The notes beneath the pieces are model-generated. The model was given only the letters and a program-made list of their open reading frames with translations. It did not search any database and had not been told where the DNA came from. This document shows, piece by piece, positions 15,449 to 23,275 of a DNA stretch of 29,157 bases (the first letter of the stretch is position 1; every line of letters starts with the position of its first letter). This stretch comes from JALZBN01 sp035525375 (lineage in GTDB: Bacteria; Actinomycetota; Acidimicrobiia; Acidimicrobiales; AC-14), in contig DATLEI010000078.1 in NCBI GenBank assembly GCA_035525375.1, positions 1-29,157 on the forward strand. The letters run 5' to 3'. The translations under genes and the position numbers were made by a program.

Positions 15449-16902
15449 CGCCGCTTCTTCAGGTGCGTGATCTCTCCGTGCGCTTCGGGTCTGTCGACGC
15501 CGTGCGCGACGTCTCGATCGAGGTGAACGCTGGGTCCATCGTCGGGCTCATCGGGCCGAACGGTGCCGGCAAGACGTCCTTGCTCGATGCGCTGACCGGC
15601 ATCGGGCCGACGTCCTCGGGCCAAGTCGTCTTTGCCGGTAGGTCGATTGGCCAGATGCCGCCGCATCACCGCGCCCGGCAGGGGATGACACGCACCTTCC
15701 AATCGCTGGAACTCTTCGAGGACCTGACCGTCGCCGAGAACTTGGCGGTTGCGGCTGAGTCGAGTCGGTCGGGACGGGAGCAGGTGGCGGCGCGCGTTGA
15801 GCGCGCGGCAACACTCACTGGTCTCACCGGGATACTCGGCCGGCACCCCGTCGGGATCTCCCATGCTCTGCGCAAGCGGGTGGCGTTAGGTCGGGCCTTG
15901 GCGGGCGAGCCATCGCTAGTGCTCTTGGACGAGCCTGCGGGCGGACTCGACGAGGCGGAGCGGACCGCGCTGGCGCGCACCCTACGAACGGTCGCTGGCG
16001 AGGGAACTGCCGTGGTGCTGGTCGACCACGACATGGGGTTGGTACTCGAGGTGTGCGAGGAGGTTTGCGTTCTCGACCTCGGTCGTGTTGTTGCCAGAGG
16101 AACACCGAGCGCGGTGCGCGCCGACCCGGCGCTAGCGGCCGCCTACCTCGGAATGGAGGACGAGATGGATGTATCCACTCGGCCTACGGCCTCGCCGGCG
16201 ACCTCGCCACGTAATCCGGTCGTGCGGGTCGAGCACCTGTCGTCCGGATACGCAGACGTTCCTGTCTTGCACGACGTCAGCCTCGACGTGCGCGCCGGGG
16301 AGGTCGTGGCCCTCCTCGGCGCCAACGGGGCGGGGAAAACGACAACGCTCTTGGCTGTGTCCGGGCTACTCCCGGCCAACCAGGGCAGTGTCTCGGTGCT
16401 TGGGCGGTCAGTGCACGGCCGTCCACATGACGTGGCCCGGTCGGGCCTGGCCCACGTGCCTCAGGATCGCGGCGTGCTTCCGGCGCTCACCGTCGCCGAG
16501 AACCTGAAACTGGCATCTCGCTTCGCGAACGAGGGCGTCGATGACGCGCTGCACGCCCTACCTGCTCTTTCGCCACTTCTGGCGCGCCGAGCCGGAAACC
16601 TCTCGGGTGGCGAACAGCAACTGCTCGCTATTGGTCGAGCACTCGCGGCGAGACCGAAGGCCGTCCTGGTCGACGAGCTGAGCCTCGGTCTTGCGGCCTC
16701 AACCCTTCGGGACGTTTTGGCCGCGCTTCGATCCCTCGCCGACGACGGCGTCGGCGTCCTCATGGTCGAGCAGCATCCCGACCTGGCTCTCCGCGTCGCC
16801 GACCGGGCGTACGTCCTGCAGCGGGGCCAGGTGGTTCTCGAGGGCTCGGCCCGCGAGGTGGCGGCGCGCAAGGAGGCGCTGGAGGAGGCCTACCTCGGCT
16901 GA
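15445..16902 (+). CDS. fused LivG-LivF ABC transporter ATPases
   Basis: A single open frame of 485 aa carries two nucleotide-binding domains. The LivG half has Walker A GPNGAGKT (37-44), Walker B LVLLDEPAGGLD (158-169) and the LVDHDM switch. Its ABC signature reads ISHALRKR (138-145) where LivG proteins normally have LSYGQQ.R. The LivF half has Walker A GANGAGKT (292-299), signature LSGGEQQ (386-392) and VLVDELSLGLA. The linker (about 236-256) is MEDEMD followed by a Ser/Thr/Pro-rich run. Within it, ATG codons at 16153 and 16165 are in frame, and GGAGG at 16155-16159 lies 5 bases before the second, so a separate LivF could also be made by internal initiation. It pairs with the LivHM permease just upstream. 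Confidence 0.88.
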   Translation: MTPLLQVRDLSVRFGSVDAVRDVSIEVNAGSIVGLIGPNGAGKTSLLDALTGIGPTSSGQVVFAGRSIGQMPPHHRARQGMTRTFQSLELFEDLTVAENLAVAAESSRSGREQVAARVERAATLTGLTGILGRHPVGISHALRKRVALGRALAGEPSLVLLDEPAGGLDEAERTALARTLRTVAGEGTAVVLVDHDMGLVLEVCEEVCVLDLGRVVARGTPSAVRADPALAAAYLGMEDEMDVSTRPTASPATSPRNPVVRVEHLSSGYADVPVLHDVSLDVRAGEVVALLGANGAGKTTTLLAVSGLLPANQGSVSVLGRSVHGRPHDVARSGLAHVPQDRGVLPALTVAENLKLASRFANEGVDDALHALPALSPLLARRAGNLSGGEQQLLAIGRALAARPKAVLVDELSLGLAASTLRDVLAALRSLADDGVGVLMVEQHPDLALRVADRAYVLQRGQVVLEGSAREVAARKEALEEAYLG

Positions 16903-16939
16903 GTCGTCCGGATCTCCCGTCTCCGCAGCTCGGTCCGGC

Positions 16940-18016
16940 TTAGCAGTACTTCGACAGGGTGGGGTAGGGATTGATCGGACCCCCGCCGCCGGGGTGCATC
17001 TCGAAATGAAGGTGCGGCGTGCCCTTGGCGTCGCCGTCGTCGCCGACATAGCCGACCACCGTTCCGGCGCTGACCTGCCCGCTCGCGCCGTAGGCATCCA
17101 TGTGGGTCCCGAAATACTGCACGCCGTCGTCCCCGTCGAGGTAGTAGCTCCGGCCCCCCAGACTGGCGTTGTGGTGGCGCACGCTGCCGCTGACGCTGGC
17201 GACGATGGGCGTTCCCCGGGAGGCGAGGATGTCGTTGCCTTCGTGGCTCCGACCACCACCTCGAGCGTTGCCGTAGTCGTTGCTGAAGGCGTGTGGGCCT
17301 GCAACCGGACAGATCCAGTCGCCGGTCGAGACGATCGGCGCGAGGGGAGCTGCCGCTCCCGCAGCCGGCGCTAGTGCCGGTGCCGCTGCGCTGCCTCGAG
17401 CGGCTGGCGCCGGCGCGGCCTGGGCCTGGTTCCTCTGCGCCTCTCGTGCGGCCTGGGCCTGCTTCTCCTGCGCCAAACGGGTGAGCTTCTCTACTTCGGA
17501 CAGAGCAGCTGACCTCCGCTTTCGGAGGTTGGCCACGGCGTCGGCCTGCTCCTCTTTCTGCCGGTCGAGCACTGCGAGCTCATCCTGGAGATCCTCTCGC
17601 TCGGCCTTGTAGCGACGCACGGAGTCGTTCGCGCTCCCGGCCACGACTTGGGCGAACTGTTGGGCGCGCACCACCTCGTTGGCGTCGGCGAGCCCGAAGA
17701 TGCGAGAAAGCGGTTTCGTGCCTTCGACGTATCGGCGCAGGGCCAGTTGCCCGACTTGGTCGCGCAGCGACCCAACTCGGGCCTCGACCTGACTGGCTCG
17801 GTCCTTGGCTGTGTTCACTGCCTTCTCGGCCTTGTCGATCTCGTTCTCGGCGTCGGCGAGCTCTTGGGCCGCCTTGTTGGCGCGTTGCTGCGCGCCGGCA
17901 AGGTCGTCCTCGGCGAATGCCGCACTGGGGTGTCCGGTTGCGACCGCGCCCGCGCTGACGAAGATCAAAGTGAGCGCCAGCGCGACCACACCCCGATTCC
18001 GACTCGGTGTGACCAC
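16940..18016 (-). CDS. secreted coiled-coil M23-family metallopeptidase
   Basis: The protein (358 aa from GTG 18016) starts with a Sec signal peptide (SRNRG, hydrophobic VVALALTLIFVSAGAVA, likely cleavage after AAFA). Two long heptad-rich coiled-coil stretches follow (about residues 36-100 and 130-205), then an Ala/Pro linker. A C-terminal LytM/M23 domain has zinc ligands in RSHEGNDI and HLHFEMH. The layout resembles NlpD/EnvC/RipA-like cell-wall hydrolases or their activators; since the zinc residues are present, activity on peptidoglycan cross-links is plausible. The frame stays open to a TTG at 18082, but that start would lie only 18 bases from the divergent npdG start and would put 22 non-signal residues first. 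The 3' end faces LivGF with 37 bases between. Confidence 0.85.
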   Translation of the reverse strand: MVTPSRNRGVVALALTLIFVSAGAVATGHPSAAFAEDDLAGAQQRANKAAQELADAENEIDKAEKAVNTAKDRASQVEARVGSLRDQVGQLALRRYVEGTKPLSRIFGLADANEVVRAQQFAQVVAGSANDSVRRYKAEREDLQDELAVLDRQKEEQADAVANLRKRRSAALSEVEKLTRLAQEKQAQAAREAQRNQAQAAPAPAARGSAAAPALAPAAGAAAPLAPIVSTGDWICPVAGPHAFSNDYGNARGGGRSHEGNDILASRGTPIVASVSGSVRHHNASLGGRSYYLDGDDGVQYFGTHMDAYGASGQVSAGTVVGYVGDDGDAKGTPHLHFEMHPGGGGPINPYPTLSKYC

Positions 18017-18022
18017 CCCTAA

Positions 18023-18028
18023 AATGTA
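18023..18028 (-). promoter_or_regulatory. possible -10 element for a leaderless M23 peptidase transcript
   Basis: On the minus strand TACATT (TAnnnT pattern) ends six bases before the GTG at 18016. Transcription would then start at or next to the start codon and give a leaderless mRNA, which is common in actinobacteria. No Shine-Dalgarno with good spacing precedes this GTG, in agreement. No convincing -35 hexamer is visible. Confidence 0.35.
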
Positions 18029-18034
18029 GGCCAC

Positions 18035-18064
18035 CTGGCACCGCAGGCGCCCCTGGCGTGCCAG
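18035..18064. promoter_or_regulatory. inverted repeat between the M23 peptidase and npdG genes (operator candidate)
   Basis: CTGGCAC (18035-18041) and GTGCCAG (18058-18064) form perfect 7-bp arms around a 16-base spacer; the spacer carries a further CCTGGCG. The arm centres are 23 bases apart, about two helical turns. The dyad lies upstream of both divergent start codons, so a bound regulator could affect both. No known consensus was recognised. Confidence 0.35.
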
Positions 18065-18100
18065 TGTGTCGGGCGTTGCCAAACCTATGAGGAGACCATC

Positions 18101-18757
18101 GTGCGCGTCGGGTTAGTTGGGGGAACAGGGCCGGCGGGCCGCGCTCTTGCCACGCGCCTGGCGTCTGTCGGACTCGACATCGTCATCGGTTCTCGCTCCG
18201 TCGAGAGGGCGAGGACGACCTGCGACCAAATCCACGCCAAGTGGCCGGATCGTCAGCTTTCGCTCGAACCGGGCGAGAACGTCGACGCAGCCCGGGCCGA
18301 CCTCGTGGTGGTGGCGACACCATGGGATGCAGCCGCTTCGACCGCGGCGTCGGTCGCCGGCGAGCTTGACGGCAAGGTGGTGGTCTCCATTGCGAACGCC
18401 CTTGAGCGCGGTCCGGATGGGTTCCAGCCGGTGATTCCCCGACTGGGATCGGTGGCCGCCGAGGTCCAGGAAACGCTGCCGGGCGCACGAGTGGCAGCTG
18501 CTTTTCAACACTTGCCCGCGCGCACCCTGGCCGACATCGACAGCCCGATCAATGGTGATGTACTGATCTGCTCGGACTACGACGACGCGGTGGAGTCGGT
18601 CGCTGAGCTGGTCCGCGCGATTCCCGGGTTACGGCCCCTGCACGCCGGCCGCCTCGCCAGCGCTGCCCCCGTCGAGGCGTTCACGGCTGTGCTCCTCGGC
18701 GTGAACCACCGCTACAAGGCGCGTGCCGTGGTGAAACTGAACGGCATCCCCGATTGA
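18101..18757 (+). CDS. npdG: F420-dependent NADP oxidoreductase
   Basis: The 218-aa protein has a Rossmann GLVGGTGPAGRALA motif (residues 4-17), a GSRSVERA segment that fits NADP phosphate binding, VVVATPWDAA, and the C-terminal family stretch AFTAVLLGVNHRYK. This is the F420H2:NADP oxidoreductase family (Fno/NpdG), which moves hydride between coenzyme F420 and NADP in the cytoplasm. The length matches the family. The GTG start has GAGGAG at about 8-base spacing. It is followed after 7 bases by mshC on the same strand, so the two are probably cotranscribed. F420 use is typical of many actinobacteria, and no F420 biosynthesis gene is in the window. Confidence 0.87.
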   Translation: MRVGLVGGTGPAGRALATRLASVGLDIVIGSRSVERARTTCDQIHAKWPDRQLSLEPGENVDAARADLVVVATPWDAAASTAASVAGELDGKVVVSIANALERGPDGFQPVIPRLGSVAAEVQETLPGARVAAAFQHLPARTLADIDSPINGDVLICSDYDDAVESVAELVRAIPGLRPLHAGRLASAAPVEAFTAVLLGVNHRYKARAVVKLNGIPD

Positions 18758-18764
18758 CCCCACC

Positions 18765-19877
18765 GTGATGCGGCTGTACGACACCGCGAGCCAAGAAGTC
18801 GTTGACTTCCAGCCGGGTGAGGTGGTGACGATGTACACCTGCGGCATCACGCCCTACGACGCGACTCATGTTGGTCATGCCGCGACGTATGTGCTCTACG
18901 ACGTCTTGCAGCGTCGCCTTCAAGATCTCGGTCACGAGACCCGATGCGTGCGCAACGTGACCGACGTCGACGACGACATGCTGCGCAAGGCACGCGAGCT
19001 GGGTGTGCACTACCTCGACCTCGCGGCAGAGGAGACCGCGCGGTTCCGCGCCGACATGGTCGCCCTGAACCTTTTGCCTGTGAGTGAACCGCCGGCCACG
19101 TCGGCAATCCACGACATTCTCGGCTTCATCGGGATGGTGTTGGACCGAGGCCACGCGTACCAATCGGCCGACGCCGTCTACTTCGACGTCGCGACGTTCG
19201 ATCGTTTCGGCCAGGTCAGCCACCTGTCGTCTGACGAGATGCTCGCACTGGCGGCCGAACGGGGTGGGAATCCCGATGATCCGGCAAAGCGCAACCCTTT
19301 GGATTTCGTCCTGTGGCAACCGTCGGCGCCCGACGAGCCCTCATGGGAATCGATGTGGGGCCCGGGACGGCCGGGCTGGCACATCGAGTGCTCAGCGCTG
19401 GCGATGCGTGAGCTCGGCCCGACGATCGATTTGCACGGAGGCGGCAGCGATCTCATCTTTCCGCACCACGAGTGCGAAGCGGCGCAGTCGGAGGGCGCAA
19501 CCGGCGAACCCTTCGTGCGGCACTGGCTCCACGCCCCGATGGTGCGGTACGAGGGCGAGAAAATGTCGAAGTCGCTCGGCAACCTCGTCTTCATCAGTGA
19601 CCTGATCAAGGACTGGGACCCGATGGCCGTGCGCCTGGCCTTGCTGGATCATCATCACGGCGCGGCTTGGGACTGGGACTCCGGGCTGTTGGACATCGCT
19701 ACGGCGCGTCTGGACCGATGGCGCGCCGCGGGTAAGGGCGACGGCGCCCTGGACGAAGTCCGAGCTGCCCTAGATGCCAATCTCGACGTCCCCGGCGCAC
19801 TCTCTGCGGTCGACACTGCGGCCGAACGCACTGGCGTCTCCGCCTCTGCGTCCCTGCTTGGCGTTCTCCTCAGATGA
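18765..19877 (+). CDS. mshC: cysteine:glucosaminyl-inositol ligase (MshC-type, CysRS paralogue)
   Basis: MshC joins cysteine to GlcN-inositol in mycothiol synthesis, using a cysteinyl-tRNA synthetase fold without the anticodon domain. The 370-aa protein has MYTCGITPYDATHVGHAATY with the HIGH-like signature and a zinc Cys, WHIECSALAMRELG and FPHHECEAAQ with the other zinc ligands, and the KMSKS loop (EKMSKSLGNL). The ITPYDATH phrase, the ERGGNPDDPAK segment, the GPGRPGWHIECSA block and the short C terminus without a DALR domain agree with MshC rather than CysS. It is slightly shorter than mycobacterial MshC (about 410), mainly at the N terminus. GTG 18765 and ATG 18768 are both possible. It faces fetB with a 4-base gap. 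Confidence 0.8.
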   Translation: MMRLYDTASQEVVDFQPGEVVTMYTCGITPYDATHVGHAATYVLYDVLQRRLQDLGHETRCVRNVTDVDDDMLRKARELGVHYLDLAAEETARFRADMVALNLLPVSEPPATSAIHDILGFIGMVLDRGHAYQSADAVYFDVATFDRFGQVSHLSSDEMLALAAERGGNPDDPAKRNPLDFVLWQPSAPDEPSWESMWGPGRPGWHIECSALAMRELGPTIDLHGGGSDLIFPHHECEAAQSEGATGEPFVRHWLHAPMVRYEGEKMSKSLGNLVFISDLIKDWDPMAVRLALLDHHHGAAWDWDSGLLDIATARLDRWRAAGKGDGALDEVRAALDANLDVPGALSAVDTAAERTGVSASASLLGVLLR

Positions 19878-19881
19878 CCGC

Positions 19882-20664
19882 TTAGCTGGGCACGCGGCGC
19901 AACGACTTGATCAATTGGTGGTCCTTGGTGAACAGGCGCCGCACTGCCAGCTTTCCCGCCACTAGCGCGGCGAAGGCGTTGCCGCCTAGGAGCATGTACA
20001 TCACGACCAACTGCAGTCGAATTGCCGCCGCTGGTTCCGCGCCGGCGAGGATCATTCCCGTCATCGCGCCAGGTAGTGCCACAAGTCCTACGACCTTGGT
20101 CTGGTCGATCACCGGGATCATTCCGGTTCGTAGTGCAGTGCGATGCCATGGCGCGGATGCGTCGGCTGCGGTTTCTCCCAGGCTCAGGCGCGCTTCGACC
20201 TCCCGGCGGTGAGCAGCCAGGTCGTCTCGCAGTCGGGTCATCACGAGCGACGTCGTCACCATGGAATTGGAGATCACCATTGATCCAAGTGGGATGACGG
20301 CGCGGGAGGCGGCGGGGATGATGCCGAACGCGAGCAGGACGCCGAGGGTTCCGCCGGTGGCAACTGCGATGGATGCTGCCGCAATCCACCGTGCTTTCGG
20401 CACGCGCCGGGCCCGGGATCCGCTCGTCAGGGCCGCGGTGCCAACCATTACCACCAGGACAATGGGCGTTAGCCAGCCGTGGTTGCCGAAGACGAAGTCG
20501 AGGACGAAGCCGATCGCCAAGAGCTGGGCGAACGAGCGCAAGGTGGCGACGAGGATGTCGCCCTCCAGATCGGCTTTGCGCACCCGCGAGATCACAACCG
20601 CGACAGCCACAAGCATGAGCGCGAGCGCAACATCCGCAGCTGAGATTTTGGTGCTGGGGTTCAC
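19882..20664 (-). CDS. UPF0014/FetB-type ABC transporter permease
   Basis: The 260-aa protein is rich in membrane segments (about seven) and carries the UPF0014 family blocks: GDILVATLRSFAQLLAIGFV, PLGSMVISNSMVTTSLVM, ARLSLGETA, and MIPVIDQTKVVGLVALPGAM followed by TGMILAG. The Escherichia coli relative FetB (YbbM) forms an exporter with FetA that raises resistance to iron-linked oxidative stress; plant relatives act in aluminium tolerance. The GTG start overlaps the stop of the upstream ATPase gene (GTGA), so the two make one unit. The transported substrate here is inferred from the family only. Confidence 0.85.
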   Translation of the reverse strand: MNPSTKISAADVALALMLVAVAVVISRVRKADLEGDILVATLRSFAQLLAIGFVLDFVFGNHGWLTPIVLVVMVGTAALTSGSRARRVPKARWIAAASIAVATGGTLGVLLAFGIIPAASRAVIPLGSMVISNSMVTTSLVMTRLRDDLAAHRREVEARLSLGETAADASAPWHRTALRTGMIPVIDQTKVVGLVALPGAMTGMILAGAEPAAAIRLQLVVMYMLLGGNAFAALVAGKLAVRRLFTKDHQLIKSLRRVPS

Positions 20665-21272
20665 GAGTGCACACCGATCTCGATGATTCTGTCGGCGATC
20701 TCCTCAGCCTGCCTGGCCTCATGGGTGACCATCACGACGGTGAGGCCTTCGTCGGCCAGCGAGCGCACCAAGATCTCTATTGCCGTCTTCGACGAGGTAT
20801 CGAGTGCTGACGTCGGCTCGTCCAGGAGCAGGCAATCGGGAGCGCGGCTCAGCGCTCGCGCCAGACACATCCGCTGCGCCTCGCCGACCGACAACAGGTC
20901 GGCATGGCGATCGCCCAAGGTTGCCGAGAGACCTACGCGCGACAGCAGTTCATCCCAGTTTGCACCGACGTTGTCGGCAACAGTGCCGGCAAACGTCACC
21001 GGCGTCTGTCCGACGAACTGAACTCGCCGGCGTAGTTCCAGGACGTCGTAACTGCGGACGTCCCGTCCCTCGAACAGGACGGTGCCGTCGTCGGGATCGT
21101 CGAGGCGGTTCAGCAGTCGCAGCAGGGTCGTCTTGCCCGCTCCCGATGGGCCAACAACAGCCGTTAACCCCTTCAAAGGGATGCGAGCTGAGAATCCGCT
21201 GACGATCGGACCATGGTCGCCGTCGACGCGCACATCCACATACTCGAAGCGCGCATCGCTCATGTCGTTCAT
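20661..21272 (-). CDS. FetA-type ABC transporter ATP-binding protein
   Basis: A short (203 aa) stand-alone ABC ATPase with Walker A GPSGAGKTT (41-49), the Q-loop VGQTP, signature LSVGEAQR (127-134), Walker B CLLLDEPTSALD (147-158) and the H-loop VTHEA. It pairs with the overlapping UPF0014 permease gene downstream. LSVGEAQR rather than LSGGQQQR matches this small exporter family. ATG 21272 or the internal ATG 21263 could be the start; neither has a strong Shine-Dalgarno. The gene is divergent from thrS with 47 bases between the starts, so the two promoters must be close together. Confidence 0.85.
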   Translation of the reverse strand: MNDMSDARFEYVDVRVDGDHGPIVSGFSARIPLKGLTAVVGPSGAGKTTLLRLLNRLDDPDDGTVLFEGRDVRSYDVLELRRRVQFVGQTPVTFAGTVADNVGANWDELLSRVGLSATLGDRHADLLSVGEAQRMCLARALSRAPDCLLLDEPTSALDTSSKTAIEILVRSLADEGLTVVMVTHEARQAEEIADRIIEIGVHS

Positions 21273-21319
21273 ATTCCCACCCGGGCCGAGAGGGCGCTCC
21301 CACTATCCTCGCCCCAGAC

Positions 21320-23275
21320 ATGGTTGACGACAGTGCGCTCAACGAGATCGAGATCACGCTTCCGGACGGATCGGCGCGCCGCCTTCCCGAGGGTTCTACC
21401 GGCGCCGACCTGGCCGCCGCGATTGGGAGAGGCCTCGCCAAGGCCGCAGTCGCGGCCACCGTCGACGGAGCGGAGGTCGACCTTTCCCAAGCCTTGCCTG
21501 CGGGGGCGACGGTCTCGATCATCACCTCAAATTCCGACGAAGGACGCGCCGTCATGCGTCACTCGACGGCCCACGTGATGGCCCAAGCAGTCTGCGATCT
21601 CTTTCCTGGCGCCAAGTACGCCATCGGGCCACCGATCAAGGATGGCTTCTACTACGACTTCGAGTTGCCTGGCGACGCGCACTTCACCGATGACGACCTG
21701 GCGCGCATTGAGACTCGAATGCGCGAGATCGTCGTCGAGGACCAACCCTTCGTTCGCGAGGAGCTCTCACGCGACGAGGGCCTACGCCGTTTCGCCGACC
21801 AACCCTTCAAGGTCGAGATCATCGAGGGAGTCGACCCGGGGGAGGGCGCGGCCGACAATGTCGTGAGCACGTATCGCAACGACGGTTGGGTCGATCTCTG
21901 CCGTGGACCCCATGTCCCGTCGACCGCACGGTTGCCTGTGTTCAGGCTGATGAAGGTGGCCGGCGCCTACTGGCGGGGCGACGAGCATCGCCCGATGTTG
22001 CAGCGCATTTACGGCACGGCGTGGGAAACGGAGAAGGCGCTCGGCGCGCACCTCCGGCGATTGGAGGAGGCCGAAAAGCGCGACCATCGCAAGCTCGGCC
22101 CCGAACTCGATCTGTTCTCCTTCCCCGAGGAACTCGGCGCCGGGCTGGCCGTATGGCACCCGAAGGGGTCGATAGTGCGGCGCGTAATGGAGGAGTTTTC
22201 GCGCCAACAGCACGAGACCAGCGACTACGAGTTCGTGTTCACGCCGCACATCGCCAAGTCCAACTTGTGGGAGACGAGTGGGCACCTCGACTTCTATGCC
22301 GACGGCATGTACCCGCCGATGGAACTCGAAGGCGCGTCGTACTACCCCAAGCCGATGAACTGCCCGTTCCATCTCCTCGTCTACAGGAGCCGGCAGCGCT
22401 CTTACCGGGAGCTTCCGCTGCGCTTTTTCGAACTGGGCACGGTCTACCGCTTCGAGCGATCGGGCGTGCTTCATGGCCTGCTGCGTACGCGAGGCTTTAC
22501 CCAAGACGACAGCCACATCTTCTGCATGCCCGAGCAGATCGTCCCCGAGCTCACGTCGTTGTTGGACTTCGTCCTCCGGACGCTGCGAGCGTTTGGCTTC
22601 GAGTCGTTCACCGCCGAGGTCTCGACTCGACCCACCGAGAAGTCGGTGGGCTCCGACGAGGAATGGGAAATGGCGACCACAGCACTCTTCGAGGCCATCG
22701 ACGCGTCGGGCCTGCCCTATCGGGTCGCCGAGGGAGAAGGCGCCTTCTACGGGCCCAAGATCGACATCCACGTGGAGGATGCCATCGGCCGGGCTTGGCA
22801 ACTGTCGACATTGCAGGTCGACTTTCAGATGGGCAAGCGATTCGGGCTGGAGTTCGTCGGCGCCGACAACGCACGGCACCAACCGATCATGATCCACCGC
22901 GCCTTGTTTGGCTCCGTCGAGCGCTTCTTCGGAATTCTCGTGGAGCACTACGCCGGCGCGTTCCCGGCGTGGCTGGCGCCGGTGCAGGTGCGGCTGCTCG
23001 GAGTGCGCGCCGATCATGACGCCTACGCGCTCGACGTAGCTGCCCGCCTGCGCGCCGCTGGATTCCGAGTCGATACCGAAGCGGCCGACGAGCCGCTCGG
23101 AGGCCGCATCCGGCGGGCCAAGCTCGAAAAGCTTCCCTACGTGCTCGTCACCGGCGATGACGATGTAGCTGCGGGAACAGTCGGCGTGAATCCCCGCGGT
23201 GGAGAAGTGCAACGGGGTGTGACGGTTGAAGACTTCATCGCCTCGCTGCATAGCGAAGTGGCCGACCGGAAGTGA
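21320..23275 (+). CDS. thrS: threonyl-tRNA synthetase
   Basis: ThrRS charges tRNA-Thr and edits Ser-tRNA. The 651-aa product has the full order: N-terminal TGS domain (EITLPDGSARRLPEGSTGADLA), editing domain with HSTAHVMAQAV, and the class II core. In the core are MNCPFHLLVYRSRQRSYRELP with zinc Cys348, GLLRTRGFTQDDSHIFC, GAFYGPKIDIHVEDAIGR and HRALFGSVERFFGIL, followed by the anticodon-binding domain. The length is normal. The stop overlaps the HIT-gene start (GTGA). A TATCCT at 21304-21309 ten bases before the ATG could be a -10 for a very short leader, but no -35 is evident. There is no sign of a T-box leader in the 47-base upstream gap. Confidence 0.97.
   Translation: MVDDSALNEIEITLPDGSARRLPEGSTGADLAAAIGRGLAKAAVAATVDGAEVDLSQALPAGATVSIITSNSDEGRAVMRHSTAHVMAQAVCDLFPGAKYAIGPPIKDGFYYDFELPGDAHFTDDDLARIETRMREIVVEDQPFVREELSRDEGLRRFADQPFKVEIIEGVDPGEGAADNVVSTYRNDGWVDLCRGPHVPSTARLPVFRLMKVAGAYWRGDEHRPMLQRIYGTAWETEKALGAHLRRLEEAEKRDHRKLGPELDLFSFPEELGAGLAVWHPKGSIVRRVMEEFSRQQHETSDYEFVFTPHIAKSNLWETSGHLDFYADGMYPPMELEGASYYPKPMNCPFHLLVYRSRQRSYRELPLRFFELGTVYRFERSGVLHGLLRTRGFTQDDSHIFCMPEQIVPELTSLLDFVLRTLRAFGFESFTAEVSTRPTEKSVGSDEEWEMATTALFEAIDASGLPYRVAEGEGAFYGPKIDIHVEDAIGRAWQLSTLQVDFQMGKRFGLEFVGADNARHQPIMIHRALFGSVERFFGILVEHYAGAFPAWLAPVQVRLLGVRADHDAYALDVAARLRAAGFRVDTEAADEPLGGRIRRAKLEKLPYVLVTGDDDVAAGTVGVNPRGGEVQRGVTVEDFIASLHSEVADRK

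Noticed and set aside
16903..16939. Terminator between LivGF and the convergent M23 gene
   Set aside because: Only CCGGA/TCCGG arms with a loop above 20 bases; no stable hairpin or T-run.
18765..19877. Housekeeping cysteinyl-tRNA synthetase (CysS)
   Set aside because: The protein is short, lacks the DALR/anticodon region, and carries MshC-like phrases (CGITPYDATH, ERGGNPDDPAK). CysS cannot be excluded without a tree.
21782..23251. Long antisense open frame (489 codons) opposite thrS
   Set aside because: A shadow of the GC-rich thrS gene; no domain or start signal is visible and the sense protein is full-length ThrRS.
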